Shown here: in pieces, positions 31,316 to 43,567 of the stretch
Numbering within the stretch: position 1 is the first letter of the stretch
Layout of the letters: the number at the start of each line of letters is the position of its first letter
Origin: Charina bottae
Lineage: Eukaryota; Chordata; Lepidosauria; Squamata; Charinaidae
Assembly (NCBI GenBank): GCA_023362775.1
Contig: JALMGJ010000001.1
Coordinates: 68,294,501 to 68,358,500 of the forward strand
DNA length: 64,000 nucleotides
Direction: 5' to 3'
The notes under the pieces: model-generated
What the model was told of the DNA's origin: nothing
What the model saw: the letters and a program-made list of their open reading frames with translations, nothing else
The model's database searches: none
Position numbers and translations under genes: made by a program

Positions 31316-33390
31316 CATAACAAGATGGCAACCGGGGAGTAGATGCTGACCACGGCTCTAGGGGGGGAAATCCTGGTCTCTGCAAACCCTACGAACCCCT
31401 GTTCCCCAGCTCCTATTTGTCAACTAGGGGTTTTGAGGAAGGGATTTGGTGGGTTCTCCGGCCTTTAGAATCTGGGCTAGAGTTGGGAGATGAGTGGAGC
31501 CCCCCCCCACAAGCGGAGCAGCGGAGCATGATAGATTGTAGCGGTGACAGCAAACCTGGTGGATTTGGGCAGACCTCCTGTGGACCCTGGTGGACCCTTG
31601 TGGATTCCGGTGGACCCCTGTAGACCCCAGCAGACATCCCTGACAGACTGGGCAGCTTTGGTGAGGTGGTGGAGTATGGCAAGCCTTGTGGGTGGAGCCT
31701 CCCGGCTGGAACAGCAGGGCATGGCAGCCTTTGGCGGCGGCAGACACAGCAGACTCCTACGGCCTTAGAGAACTCTGGCGGTTTTTGAGGGGCTCTCTGG
31801 GCCTGGATAGATCTTGGCGACTCTGGCAAGGGGATGGAGTGTGACGGACCATGCGAGTGAGCCTCCCAGCTGGAACAGCGGAGTGACAGAGTGCGGCAAG
31901 CTTTGGGGCAATGGCACACTCTAGTGGAGCTCCTGCGGGCCTTGGTGAACAGCAGTGGCCCTTGGGGGTTGCTGAGCCTCCTCCTTGGGGATGGATGGAA
32001 AAACCCCGGGTGGAAGACCGGCCTTGATGGCGACTCAAACTCCAACGTTGTGGAGTGAGGCTTGGTGGTGTGATGGACTTTGGTGGGGTGGGGGGGAAGG
32101 CCAGAAAATGCAAGGGACCCAGGGGTGGAGTGGTTTTGGGCAACACCCCCGTGGGTTTTGATACTATAAGGGACCCAGTGGGCCAAGTGGAGGACTGCCC
32201 ATTTCCCAGCCTATTTAAGGTGGCGGAGGGTTTCAGGGGTCCCTTGGTGTGAGTGTGGCACTCCCCCCATAGGTGAGAGACATGGAGAGGGGGTCCAGGA
32301 TTGTCTGATTGTGTGTAAGAGTACCCACCCCTGAGTGAGAGACAGGTGGTGGGTAGGAGTGGCTGGGGTGCCCCTCTTCAACTAGTGAGAGAGGTTGAGG
32401 GGGGCACAGTGGGGGTGTGGGTGGGGGTTAGCACCCAACAGCGCCGAGAGCGACAGCTGGTGCGCTGGGGGGCCTACCATCGCCCAAGGTTGACTGAGTG
32501 TGAGAGGATGGATGTGTGGGGTAAGGGACCCTTGTTTAAACCCAGGATATTCGGAGGTCTGGGAGTTGAGGCTACTGGAGTAGGAAACTCTGGGGGCTGT
32601 AAGGCGGGTTATCCAATCCAGGTGGTGACAGGTCGGGGATGTTACAACAGGAACCGGAGGGCAGGCCATCTTCGGGGAAGATGCCCCCGGTGTTCATTAC
32701 TGGTGGCATGTTCTGGCCCTCCGAGTTCAAACCCAGGCCCTGGACAGCAGATCCCCGAGAGCCCTGGTCTTTGGCTGCTGCTTCTTAACGCCAGGTCAGT
32801 GAACAACAAGGCCCCCCTCATATGTGACTTGATCACAGAGGAGGGGGCAGACCTGGCGTGTATCACCAAGACCTGGCTGGGCCCAGAAGGGGGGGATAGC
32901 CCTTTCGGAAATGGTTGAGAAAGTGGTGGCATTTCAACTCTAAAGGATTCTGGATGAAACGGATTATCTAGACCCCTTCCAATCAGGTTTCAGGTCAGGA
33001 TATGGGATGGAGACTGCATTAGTCGCACTTATGGATGATCTCTGGTGGGAGCGGGATAGAGGGAGTGCGGTTTTCAATACCATCGACCATGGTATCCTTT
33101 TGGGACGGCTCAGGGAAGAATTTGAAGACCTGGTTCTGCCGTCTTGCCTGGGATGGGAAAGGCAATAGTTCCTCCTGGGGGTGGCTGGCACCGTAGTGCC
33201 CTCCCTATTATATGAGATTTTATCATCCCTTGGAGTTTATATTTATTTATTTTATTTATATTGGGTTTGGATTGTAATTTTATGTTTATATGTTTTTAAC
33301 TGTTGATTTTATTGTAAACTGCCCAGAGTCCCCCGTTTGGGGGAGATGGGCGGTGATAGAAATTTAAATAATAAAATAAAATAAATAAAT
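31316..33390 (+). mobile_element. L2-clade LINE with 5' UTR, internally deleted
   Basis: Begins 'acaagatggcaaccgggg', like the copy at 15352. A long GC-rich G-heavy leader (31.4-32.3 kb) follows. The 190-residue frame 32346-32918 reaches the start of the endonuclease: LLLLNARSVNNKAPLICDLI and ADLACITKTWLGPE, the usual N-terminus of L2-type APE nucleases. At about 32918 it jumps to RT sequence, LDETDYLDPFQSGFRSGYGMETALVAL (32945-33025), and after another deletion to the 3' end. It closes with 'tgcccagagtcccccgtttgggggagatgggcggtgatag' and an A-rich tail. Antisense frames here are shadows. Confidence 0.82.
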
Positions 33391-35525
33391 AACAAATGAA
33401 AACTATATTTTCTGGCTTATTTAGACCATATCTATTCATGGGGTCAATTTGCTATACCGAAAAATAATAGTTTGTTACTCTAATCAGATACGCTTTAGCC
33501 TACAGTAGTGTGTTATGTAAATTCAGCTTTTGAATTAAGATGAAAAGTTGTAAATTTTATGCTGAATTTTCATCACTCTGGGAACTCCTGGTTGCCCTTC
33601 GGAAAAACTAACAAAAGAAGCTAATCGTGTATTATGTCCATATTAACTACATCATAAGCTTTTGTCAGGTTTGTGGAATCTGTTTTGTTTTTTACTAAAA
33701 CACTCAAAGCTACCAATTCAGACTCAGAAATAAAACCATGGCTCACATAGACAACTATACACTAAAAAACATGGACTTCTGGGCTGACAGTTAACTCAGG
33801 AATGTTTGGTCAATAACAGGAAGTAACCTCACAAGTCCTTTCAAAGAAAACTCCATTCTTAGTTTTCCCCCAAACACCTTTTTTCCAGCAACCTACTTTG
33901 GGGTGGGGGGGGGGAGAGAGATTTAAATTGTTGCTATTAAGGTTTAGAAATTCTACTGTAAATCACACAAGGATCTAAATTCTGCCAACCCCAGCACACA
34001 ATCCACATAGAAGAGAACAGATTTCCCCAATCCGGGCACCACCAGTGTCTGAAGTTCAATTCCTCAAATTGCCCAGCCAGCACTGCTATTGCTGAGAATT
34101 CCAGGAATTGAAGGTCACTCATCTGGAGGATAGACTCAGGTAGAGAAAGGCTGTAATAAAAGATAGAAATCCAGTCAAGCTTATGTTATAATAATACATA
34201 ATACTTTAGGGACCACAAGATTCCTCATTGATTTTCCTGAAACAAATAGAGCTCCTTCCTTTGGAAATGTTTTCATTCTAACTCTGCATTTTGAACTTCT
34301 TTTAGGCTATCACAAAGCAGAACACAGTTCATTCCATATTGTGAAAATACTGTGAGGAGTCAAAAATCCCATAACATTGTTTGACATTTTGCATTGCATA
34401 CATTTTCATGGATTGCAGTCCACTTCATCAGATGCCTGGAGTGTGTGATGTCACCCTGTTTATGTAAGATTGCTCACAGGAGAAAACCCATAATCTATCT
34501 GTGTGATGTACAGTTCCTTTAAGAATCTTTAAATTGTAATTGTTCCCTATTGGTACTTAAGCCTATTGCCAAAAGAAGTATTTAGGTATCTGGGCAGAGT
34601 TGCTTAAACCTGTTGTTCTTCTTTTCTCTTCCATTGTAATAAGAAGGAAGGCCTCAACTAAAAAGAGAGCTTTGTGCCTGTTCAAGCTGCAAGGAATACC
34701 ACCTGGGTCAAAATGACTGAAGACTCTTAAGGAATCCTATATCACACACTATGTATAAAATAATCCCATGGCATAGAGGAGCTATCACTTTGTATTTTTA
34801 AATTAATTTTTGCACAGTTAACTCTTACAATAGCAACTAAGGACCAACAGTTTCAATAGTTCTTAGTTAAAGTTAGGAGATTTTGGAGGAATTACATAAT
34901 ATTTGTACAGTCCCTCTCAGTGTGCTCTTTAGGCAAATAGAGAGATCTTTACTGTTCAAGTACAATTTAAAAGGAAAACCACCTTCAGTGTAGACTAAAG
35001 TTTTTAACACTTTGTGTTAATTCTTGAATTCACTAACAAAACAGCCATCTGAATTAAGCTGCTTTCCAACTCTGCCTTATGTTCTCATGTCATGGTTTCT
35101 CCTTACATAATATTACATAATATTAAATTGCAATCCAAGTGATATTTCTAAATCAGTTACCAGCTCAGAAGCACAAGATTTGTCACTAAGACTTCTGACA
35201 AGACAGGCAGGACTGTGTTGAGTTGAAGTTTTTCTCTTCCTCTGTGAGTTGCTGAAAACAATGTGATTATGAAAGCAACTGGGAAGCAGAAATGCTAACT
35301 GAATTTGTTTCCATTGCTTTTGGAAGTTTTGGGAAATAAGTGCTTCATAAGCAAAAGAAACAACCTTTCCTTCCCCCAAATGTGTAGACTATACTCATCT
35401 GAAGAAGGGGCTATATGGCTGAGCAGTGTAGCTTCTCCTCAAAAAGTAGGGACTTCAGTTGAAACCCAGTTAGATTATCAATTGGGAGAGGTACAAAGAA
35501 CAATTATGATTACAAATTTTGATCA
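33391..35525. other. No recognisable gene; a few repeat words
   Basis: Non-coding. Fragments at 33480-33560 and 33735-33775 share words with the 'aaccatggttta' family. 34030-34130 looks like a MITE remnant ('gttcaattcctcaaattgcccagccagcactgc'). Confidence 0.4.
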
Positions 35526-35529
35526 TGTT

Positions 35530-35612
35530 TAGTCATGTTTATTTATTTATTTATTATTTGAATTTATCACCACCCATCTCTACAACAGTAGACTCTGGGC
35601 GGTGTTACAGTT
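35530..35612 (-). mobile_element. L2 3' tail fragment
   Basis: (TTTA)n followed by 'gaatttatcaccacccatctc' and 'gactctgggcggtgtta', the complement of the L2 terminal hairpin and tail. Confidence 0.65.
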
Positions 35613-35949
35613 TGTCAGCAGACAACTTTTACTTCATGCCTCAAAAGTGGAGCTAGACATAACATGGAAAAAGGAGCCGATAGCCTGCTAAAGTCAAGCA
35701 TGACATTAAAATGTTTGAGTCTTGAACTTTCCTTATGCAGAGGATGAGTAGTCACTTGTGTTTGCTATGGAGAAATGCTTAAAGGAAACATTCAATTTGG
35801 AGTATGAAGATTTTATAGATACAGCTGTTTGAATGCCTGTAAAGGTTCAATCTTTTCATAGCACTGTGATGGTGGAAATTTTTTGGAGAGCTAAACATAC
35901 GGAGATTCAACAAATACCCTGAAATATGCTAGGAAAAAACCTAATTTTT
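35613..35949. other. No recognisable feature
   Basis: Non-coding spacer before the decayed L1. Confidence 0.35.
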
Positions 35950-36406
35950 CCTGACTTGTCTCCAAGGGTTGTTAAAAAAATTAGTCAAATGCATCTCATG
36001 GCCGGACAATAGGTGATAAAGATTGTCTTTATTGGGCAATTTTTGGTCATATACTGTGAAAAAACTAATAAATTGTTGGAAACAACTGAAACAACAATAT
36101 TTAGAGAGATTCTATGGGGACAATTCACAGGGACTATAAAGTAACTAATTCTCAGTTTATGAAGTTTTACTCATGCTAATGCTCTGCAAATTTAGAGATT
36201 TCTCTTGAACAGATAGATGGCTTTCTAAATGGAAGAAATCTTCAAGAAATCTTTGATGCTCATTCCAAAGATTTAGCTGACACTCTAACCTTGTAGGAGA
36301 TATTTGACACTATAGAAGCAATAAGATCTGGAAAGACACCTGAGCCTAAGAGGATTCCCATTGAGGGGTATAAAAATATAATAATAGCATGGCTCCTATA
36401 TTGGTA

Positions 36407-36742
36407 AGGTAAAGGTAAAGGTCCCCCCCGCACATTTGTGCAGTCGTGTCCGACTCTAGGGGCCGGTGCTCATCTCCGTTTGTTAGCCGAAGAGCCAGCG
36501 TTGTCCGAAGACGCTTCCACGGTCATGTGGCCGGCATGACGCACGCGGAACGCTGTTACCTTCCCACCGAAGTGGTACCTATTCATCTACTTGCATTTGC
36601 ATGCTTTCGAATTGCTAGGTTGGCAAGAGCTGGGGCGAGTGCGGGAGCTCACTCCGCACACAGGGCTAGGGATTCGAACCTCTGAACTTGCGATCTTCCG
36701 ATCAACAAGCCTGGTGTCTTACCTGCTGAGCCACCACGACCC
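36407..36742 (-). mobile_element. Sauria-type SINE inserted in L1
   Basis: Full length in reverse orientation: (AAGGTA)n tail, Bov-B-like segment, family body, B box and A box at the right end. Perfect 14-bp duplication CTCCTATATTGGTA (36393-36406, 36743-36756). Confidence 0.93.
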
Positions 36743-36774
36743 CTCCTATATTGGTAGATATATATAATGAGATA

Positions 36775-36900
36775 TATAATATTCTATGCTGGTGTTTGTA
36801 TGTTCTGTTTTTTGGTTCTTTTGTTTTATGCTTTTAATCGTATGTATACCACTCAGAGTCATGAGTTGGAAGGCCATATAAATCATCTAAATAAATAAAT
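36775..36900 (+). repeat. LINE/SINE 3' tail
   Basis: 'accactcagagtcatgagttggaaggccatataaatca' followed by (TAAA)n resembles L2/CR1-type 3' ends. Family not fixed. Confidence 0.4.
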
Positions 36901-38151
36901 CAAATGAGGATTTTTGAAAAAAGGGACCCTGCCCATATCATATTATGAGGTTTACAGTATATAATAGTTGTTTTGGAAACAGGAAAGGATCCTATGAATT
37001 GTCTGACTAATCCAATATCCTTGTTAAATACAGATGTCAAGATTTTGACAGCTACTCTGGCATGAGGATTACAGAAGATATTATTTTCAGTAATTTACCA
37101 GCAGAATCTGGTTTTATCAAAGGACATCAAGTCTCTGACAGATGATTGGTAGATATTTTAGGATTGTGTTCCAATGATAATGAAACTGCTGTATTGACTT
37201 TGTTAGAAATAAATTTCTGGAATACATTATGATAAATAAAGAGATTTCTAGCAAAGTTCATTTCTTGGGTGAACATTTATTATTCTAATTCTTTTGTTCA
37301 GGTAATTATTAATGACATTATTTCCCCTATATTAAGATTAAATACAAACTTGTCAAAGATATCCCTTATCTCCTTTAATATTTAATTGGGTGTTGGAAAC
37401 TTTAGCATGTTTAAAAATAAAATCTGGAAACATTCATGGGATTTGGGCAACAGGAACTAAAAATTAATTGCTGTTATATGCAGATGATACCTTGAGCCAT
37501 TTAATAATTATCAGAGATCTTTACTTAGTAATATGAAAAATATTCTGGATATACACAGACCAAAAATGGAATAACTCTAATATTTTGTCAATTGGGCATA
37601 CGGTATCTATGTAAAAAAGGGATTTGCTTATTGTTCAGATACTACCTGGGAATAATCATTCCTAGGAAAATACCTTATGAAGTAGATGTGAATATCTCAA
37701 GCTGTATAACATAGATAGATGGGGATATTGAGATGGATAAAAATACCTGTGAGTCTGTGAGAAAGAATAAATGTATAGAAAATGAATCTGGCTTCAAGAT
37801 TGATACAAAGATTGAAAACATTGACCATGTTGATTCCATCTAGATACTTTAAATAAATTGACAAATTAATTAGATTTTTTTATGGAATAGTCTAACCCTA
37901 AGGATTTATCTTTCAAAGCTATGGCTCTCACGTGACAATGAAGGATTTAATTTTCCTGATTTTAAAAAACATTATTGCTCTTATTTTTAAATTATTTTTA
38001 ACTTAATATATTAGAATGAAAATTATACTGAATATGGGTCCAATTGGAGACTTATTTTTTGCTATCCTTGAAACCTAGGCAAGTACTTTGTTCCAATTAT
38101 AATAGAAATTCTGTGATATTTCCAACACCTATGACAGTTAAACATATATAG

Positions 38152-38485
38152 GTAAAGGTAAAGGTTCCCCCCGCACATTTGTGCAGTCGTGTCCGACTCT
38201 AGGGGCCGGTGCTCATCTCCGTTTGTTAGCCGAAGAGCCAGCGTTGTCCAAAGACGCTTCCACGGTCATGTGGCCGCATGACGCGCGTGGAACGCTGTTA
38301 CCTACCCACCAAAGTGGTACCTATTCATCTACTTGCATTTGCATGCTTTCAAATTGCTAGGTTGGCAAGAGCTGGAGCTAGTGCGGGGGCTCACTCCGTC
38401 ACGCGGGGCTAGGGATTTGAACCTCTGAACATGCGATCCTCCAATCGACAAGCCTGGCATCTTACCCGCTGAGCCACCACGCCCC
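38152..38485 (-). mobile_element. Sauria-type SINE inserted in L1
   Basis: Full length in reverse orientation. Perfect 14-bp duplication TTAAACATATATAG (38138-38151, 38486-38499). Confidence 0.93.
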
Positions 38486-38705
38486 TTAAACATATATAGT
38501 CATTATTGAATAAGAAATTTTATCTTGATTCTCATAAGAAATTGAGAATTTGGAATAATTTTATTTAACAACTCTGAAATGTTTTGAGGGGGTGGAAGCA
38601 TGAATGGAAAATGGGATAGCTACTCTTAATCAGTTCATTGCTAATAACAATTTTGACACTTTTAAAACATTACAAAAAGAATCTAATTTACCCCAAACAG
38701 CTGAA

Positions 38706-38731
38706 TACACACACACACACACACACACATG
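38706..38731. repeat. (AC)n microsatellite
   Basis: About 13 AC units within the decayed L1. Confidence 0.9.
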
Positions 38732-39089
38732 CACATATAATAAAGCATCTGTAAAATTCTTCTAAAAATACTTTTAGAAGGAAGTTAATGTTTATGTGTT
38801 ATTAAGTTATATTCCCAAAATCTGGAACTTTACAAAGAGCATTGTATGTATCAAGCTTGGACTATTATCAAAAAGATGAGTATGCAATCCTGGAAATATG
38901 TGTGCTTACCAGAGACTAAAGATTGGTTTAAAGAAATCTGTTATCTCTCAGTTTTTGAACTAGCTCATTATCAATGGAAAGGAAAGATCAGACATTATGA
39001 TTCCATTTGGGCAAGGTTCGAGTTATTATTTAAAAATCGAGATGTAATAATTTGCATAAAGATGTAAGTGCTATTCTTGTATTGTACAC

Positions 39090-39592
39090 AATATTTTCCC
39101 CTATACCTGAGGGACCATCTTATCCCCATGTTATCGACCCGCCCCACCCGGTCATTCAGAGAGGGCCTGCTACAAACCCCATCAATTAGAGAATGCCATC
39201 TGATGGGGTCTAGGAGGCGGGCCTTCTCCGTGACAGCGCCCACTCTATGGAACATCTTGCCCCCAGAGTTGAGACAGATTTCCTCCCTCCCGACTTTTAG
39301 GAAAGAGCTGAAGACCTGGTTCTGCTGCCTGGCATGGGAAGGAGGAAGGGATAGTTCCTCATGGGGGTGGCTAATCCCCTAATTTTAATGTCCTTCTTTT
39401 AATGAATGCCTTCGTCCATCTGGATTTTATAATTATGTATTGTATTGTATTGTATTGTATTGTATTGTATTGTATTGGTTTTTATAAGTTTTTAGATTCT
39501 ATTTTAATTTATTTATTGTGAACCGCCCAGAGTTCCCCACGAGGGGAGATGGGCGGTCATATAAATTAAATAAATAAATAAATAAATAAAAT
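39090..39592 (+). mobile_element. L2-clade LINE 3' end
   Basis: The frame reads YLRDHLIPMLSTRPTRSF, SRRRAFSVTAPTLWNILPPEL and FRKELKTWFCCLAWE, then the 3' UTR with a (TATTG)n array (39437-39477), 'cgcccagagttccccacgaggggagatgggcgg' and a (TAAA)n tail. 5'-truncated immediately after the L1 C-terminus. Confidence 0.85.
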
Positions 39593-39910
39593 AATATTTT
39601 ATGTTTTCCTTTTTCTCTTTTTATTTCATTCTTTTTATATAACTATGTTAATTTCTAGTTTGCATTACCTAGTTTTATATACTGTCTTGTTTCAGTGTTT
39701 GAACTGTATTCAGAAAGTTTATATCTTTTCTAATTCTCTTTGCATCTTTTAAGAAAATTATGATATTTTTAAAAAACACACAAACACAAGATTTATAACT
39801 GTTTTATTTAGCTGTATGAATGCTCTCTGAGACTCTCTTTTGCATCTAACCATGGCATAAACATCATCTGGCAGACTGGCAGTACCTTTTTTGCCTTCAT
39901 CTCAACCCCA
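39593..39910. other. No recognisable feature
   Basis: A/T-rich non-coding sequence. Confidence 0.4.
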
Positions 39911-39912
39911 GC

Positions 39913-40245
39913 CTAGGGGCATGGTGGCTCAGCCGGTAAGATGCCAGGGTTGTCGATCAGAAGATCGCAAGTTCGGAGGTTCGAATCCCTAGCCCCGCGT
40001 GATGGAGTGAGCTCCCGCGCTAGCCCCAGTTCTTGCCAACCTAGCAATTCGAAAGCATGCAAATGCAAGTAGATGAATAGGTACCACTTCAGTGGGTAGG
40101 TAACAGCGTTCCACGTGCATCATGCCAGTGACCGCGGAAGTGTCTTTGGACAACACTGGCTCTTCGGCTAACAAACGGAGATGAGCACCGGCCCCTAGAA
40201 TCGGACACAACTGCACAAATGTGTGGGGGGAACCTTTACCTTTTA
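39913..40245 (+). mobile_element. Sauria-type SINE, full length, plus strand
   Basis: Starts ggggcatggtggctcag, with A box TGGCTCAGCCGG (39925-39936) and B box GGTTCGAATCC (39978-39988). The body contains 'ctagcaattcgaaagcatgc', the Bov-B-like part 'gaatcggacacaactgcac' and the tail 'aacctttaccttt'. Flanks CAACCCCAGC (about 39904) and CAACTCCAGC (about 40247) may be the target duplication. Confidence 0.9.
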
Positions 40246-40326
40246 CAACTCCAGCTTATGATTGAGAGAGGCTATACCAGAGTTGTTAGCGTTTTCCCCC
40301 TTATTCTCACCCCATCAGTCAATAGC

Positions 40327-40331
40327 AGATT

Positions 40332-40374
<43 letters not shown>

Positions 40375-40381
40375 GATAGAT
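40327..40381. repeat. (GATA)n microsatellite
   Basis: About eleven GATA units with one interruption. Confidence 0.95.
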
Positions 40382-40812
40382 AGGCTGACCATACATCCCG
40401 TTTTGAATGGGACAGTCCCGTTTTTTTAGCATTTTTCAATCGTCCCGTCGTTTTGATAAAAATCTCAATTTTGTCCCATTTTTTAAACCCAGCGGGAATG
40501 GCACGGAAGGAGGATCTGAGCCGGAGCTGCCAATTGGAGGCAGCCCGGAAGAGGAAGCCCTCCCGCCTATCAGCGTGCGGCAAAGGAGGGCGGAGTTTGC
40601 AGGCGGGAGCCAATCGCGCAGACTGGGGGCAGGATTTGCAGACGGGAGCCAATCGTGCAGACTGGGGGCATGGTTTGCAGGTGGGAGCCAATCGCATGGA
40701 CTGGGAGGCAGGGACTCCTGTCTTTTTCATGAATACAGAATATTACATAAGACCCCATCCCGTTTTGCCATCCCAATGTCCCATTTTTGTCTCAAGGAAA
40801 TATGTTCAGCCT
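40382..40812. mobile_element. hAT-like MITE 'aggctgaccata' family
   Basis: Left end AGGCTGACCATACATCCCG and right end ATATGTTCAGCCT are inverted. Near the ends are 'cagtcccgttttttt' and 'cgtcgttttgataaaaat', shared with the copy at 42665-42931. The GC-rich interior has three ~38-bp tandem units ('gcgggagccaatcgcgcagactggggg' type) at about 40600-40712. Non-coding. Confidence 0.7.
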
Positions 40813-40814
40813 AA

Positions 40815-40856
40815 TGGATGGATGGGTGGATGGATGGATGGGTGGATGGATGGATG
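40815..40856. repeat. (ATGG)n microsatellite
   Basis: GGATGGATGGGTGGATGG-type units directly after the MITE end. Confidence 0.9.
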
Positions 40857-41055
40857 ACTTGAAACAGAGGCAACAGAGGATATGAATCAGCAAGGAAAAC
40901 TATTTTCATACCAGTATATTTTTTTGTTAACTTAAGGATCAAGGAAGAGTCCTCAAGAATGGGATGGAGGGGCAAGTGACATCACATATCTCAGGATGCT
41001 ATTGCACAAATCCTGCAAAGTATGTAATTTGTATCAGTTGCGCGATGTATGTGAC
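40857..41055. other. No recognisable feature
   Basis: Non-coding spacer. Confidence 0.35.
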
Positions 41056-41226
41056 ATCATTGTGGCTTATACTGGACACCTATGCTTTATTTAACCATGT
41101 ACTTATTAAATATAGCACAATGGCTGGATTAGTTCAATAAACTTAAACTGCATGGTTTATAATCCACATTGACTGCATCTATAGAACACACTAAATTGAA
41201 GCCAAGCAAACCTTTGTAAACTAGGC
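41056..41226. repeat. Unnamed 'aaccatggtttat' family member
   Basis: 'ttatttaaccatgtacttatt' and 'ttaaactgcatggtttataatcc' are imperfectly inverted, with 'taaactaggcaatg' at the right edge, as in 17985-18460. Confidence 0.35.
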
Positions 41227-41890
41227 AATGCCTTAGAGTAACTGTCTGACCAAAACAATCATGTGGAAATCAAATTACAAAATTTATTTAGTACAGTGAG
41301 AATAAAATATATTCAGGTGAACTTGGGGCTACGTATCCTGTATCAGTAATTCTAGAGGATAATAAGTATTGGAATAAATAAATGAATAAATTTTGGCATA
41401 ATCTTTATCCATCTTACTCCTCCATTTCTGTCTCCTGCTCCTTTGCAGCAGTTCTGAACAGCAAACGTACAAGTATGTTGTATCTAAAATCTTTCTAATA
41501 AATGTAATATGGGAAGGGATAGAAGCGAGTACATGAGTGTGCAACCTTTAGGCCCAGGACCATATGCAGTTTCCCAAAATTATGTGGAGGGATGGTCCGC
41601 CTAGTCTATGAAGTGGCCTTGGAGCCTTCAGAATCCCTCCAAAAGTTGCTGCTGAATTGTGAATTTCAATATGACTAATGGGGAAAATCATTAAATAAAC
41701 TTGGAGTAATCATATTATACTTTTTTTCTTGAAGTCATCTTCAAGCCACTTCTTTGGCATGGCTGCACTCTCTTTTTAGAACGCATTGAATCAAAGATCA
41801 AGTTTGACCCTTGGGCTGAAAGACATTGTGCAGTCCTGTTAGTTCAACACAATTTTAAAACTCAATCAATTAGAGGGGAAGATAGAAGGA

Positions 41891-41941
<51 letters not shown>

Positions 41942-42664
41942 TTATTAGGATAGACCAAAACAATGCCTAAAATAAATTTCATGATTCTGAATGTTTGTCT
42001 AAAATTTGTACTTAAGGTCATTTATATATCATATTTTCCCCATCTACTCTAAACATTAGATGTACCAAATAAATATTTGCCATAGAAAAGATAATTATCC
42101 CATACTTCATATAAACTATATTATACATGCATTTCCCTCCATGGAAGTAAAAAACAAATAATTGCTTCTGAAGACATCCTTTGTCTCTGTGGTAAATGGA
42201 CATGTAAATGGTAATATAAAAGGCAATTTTGACTTTCAGTAGACAGCTACTGTATGTGCATTTTAATAATTCCTGTAACAATTAAGGAGGAAGAGGATGA
42301 AAACGACAGAAATGCTGTAGTGCATTCTCTTGGCGGTGCTTTGCTTTCCATCTTTCTAATGGTCTCCCTAACAATAGAAAGCAGGAAGGCTGTTGTTCAA
42401 CCTTGTTCCTGTTTAGAAATGGGAGCAGCGATTTCCCACAGCCATTTTTTTTTTCCGCTGAAGAGTTCCAGCCAGCTTAACAGTAGATAAAACAATGAAG
42501 ACCTTCTTTGGGCATTGGAACATTCTATAAGGACAGCAGTGTCACAGGAAAAGAGGTCCCCCAAAAGAGCATAAAGTTATGGAAATCCAAAGGAGGGCCA
42601 TCTCACAGATGACACAGCACCAAACCAAAGTTTCCAGTGAACATAAACCTGAAAAAGAGCTATA
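41227..42664. other. No recognisable gene; (ATT)n array
   Basis: Non-coding; (ATT)n microsatellite of about 52 bp at 41892-41943. Confidence 0.45.
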
Positions 42665-42931
42665 CTTTGTCCCTGCCGGTTGTTAGCCCGCCCCAAGGGC
42701 TAACCTGCCCCGTTTGCCGTTTGCCTGCAGGGACCACGCTGGGACTGGCAGGGACCACTCATGCACACTTTGTCCCTGCCACGCCCTGGCAAATGGGGCG
42801 GGTGGGTGTGAGTGCATGCGTCCCGCTAAAATACGGGACAAAATGGACATTTTTATCAAAACGACGGTATGGTCCATAAATGTTTAAAAAACGGGACTGT
42901 GCCGTTCAAAATGGGATGTATGGTCAGCCTA
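42665..42931. mobile_element. hAT-like MITE, second 'aggctgaccata' copy, inverted
   Basis: The complement of its right end (42931 leftward) reads AGGCTGACCATACATCCCA, with 'gcacagtcccgttttttaaac' and 'cgtcgttttgataaaaat', matching 40382 onward. The left end is truncated or decayed. Confidence 0.65.
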
Positions 42932-42974
42932 TTATTGCTGAATACTTGAAGCTATACTCCTATTTAAACTTATC

Positions 42975-43045
42975 TGTGAGCAAGTTTCATCAAACTCAGT
43001 GGGGCTGTCTTCTGAGTAAATATACCTAAGAATGCATTGTGCAGT
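42975..43045. repeat. Half of a common squamate-type MITE
   Basis: 'tcatcaaactcagtggggctgtcttctgagtaaatata' and 'gaatgcattgtgca' form one half of the repeat whose other half is at 56105-56170. Confidence 0.45.
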
Positions 43046-43559
43046 TTACCTTTTATTTCTGAAAGCCCGTTTTTAAAACAGCCACAAGTGAGAAGACATG
43101 TAAAGGCACATATGTGATGTAGGATTAAGAATGCTGAACCAGGATTGGGAAGACTAAAAACCACTCCCTATCAGACCATTTTGACTATTCAGTTCCTAAA
43201 AAGCAACTTGAAACTAAGCAGTGATGATTTTCATTTCTGTGAAACACTATTGAAACACTGAGAATATGCAGGGAACGCCATAAGCAAGTCATCCAGTCAC
43301 TGTCCCTTCCCCTGAGCTGCATTAGATCTGGGAGCAACAATACCAACAAAAACTCAACCCCACTCCATATAAAAAGGACATAAATTGCAAGTGTTCCTAT
43401 TCAGATTTTCAATACATTCTGAACGCATTTATCTGATGGTTTACAGGGGAAAAAAGGCTGAGCAGTTGCTGTAAGGTGATGCTTCTTGGCCACAAAGATT
43501 CCATTCTTCTGTTTAAATTGAAAAAATATTGCAAACTGTGATAATGAAACGACAGCATA
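43046..43559. other. No recognisable feature
   Basis: Non-coding. Confidence 0.4.
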
Positions 43560-43567
43560 CTCTATGG

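Larger units (their letters stand above)
35950..39067 (+). mobile_element. Decayed L1-clade LINE, RT to C-terminus
   Basis: Translated islands appear in order: 'IEAIRSGKTPEPKRIPIEGY' (about 36310-36370), 'NPISLLNTDVKILTATLA' (37010-37063), and a QSGFIKG-like block (about 37100-37130). 'LLLYADDTLSHL' (37468-37503) is the RT catalytic motif. The C-terminal frame is 38846-39067 (WKYVCLPETKDWF, YQWKGKIRHYDSIW). This order is L1. Stops and frameshifts are many, and two Sauria SINEs are inserted (36407, 38152). The 5' limit is uncertain. Confidence 0.7.

Noticed and set aside
31413..32186. 257-codon minus-strand frame
   Set aside because: Proline- and serine-rich antisense of the GC-rich L2 leader; no domain and no support as a host gene.
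39913..39990. tRNA gene suggested by A and B boxes
   Set aside because: The boxes are part of the Sauria SINE head; the clover-leaf is not complete and the body and tail follow.
40407..40857. Overlapping 134-152-codon frames
   Set aside because: Created by tandem units in a MITE and adjacent (GATA)n/(ATGG)n arrays; not a gene.
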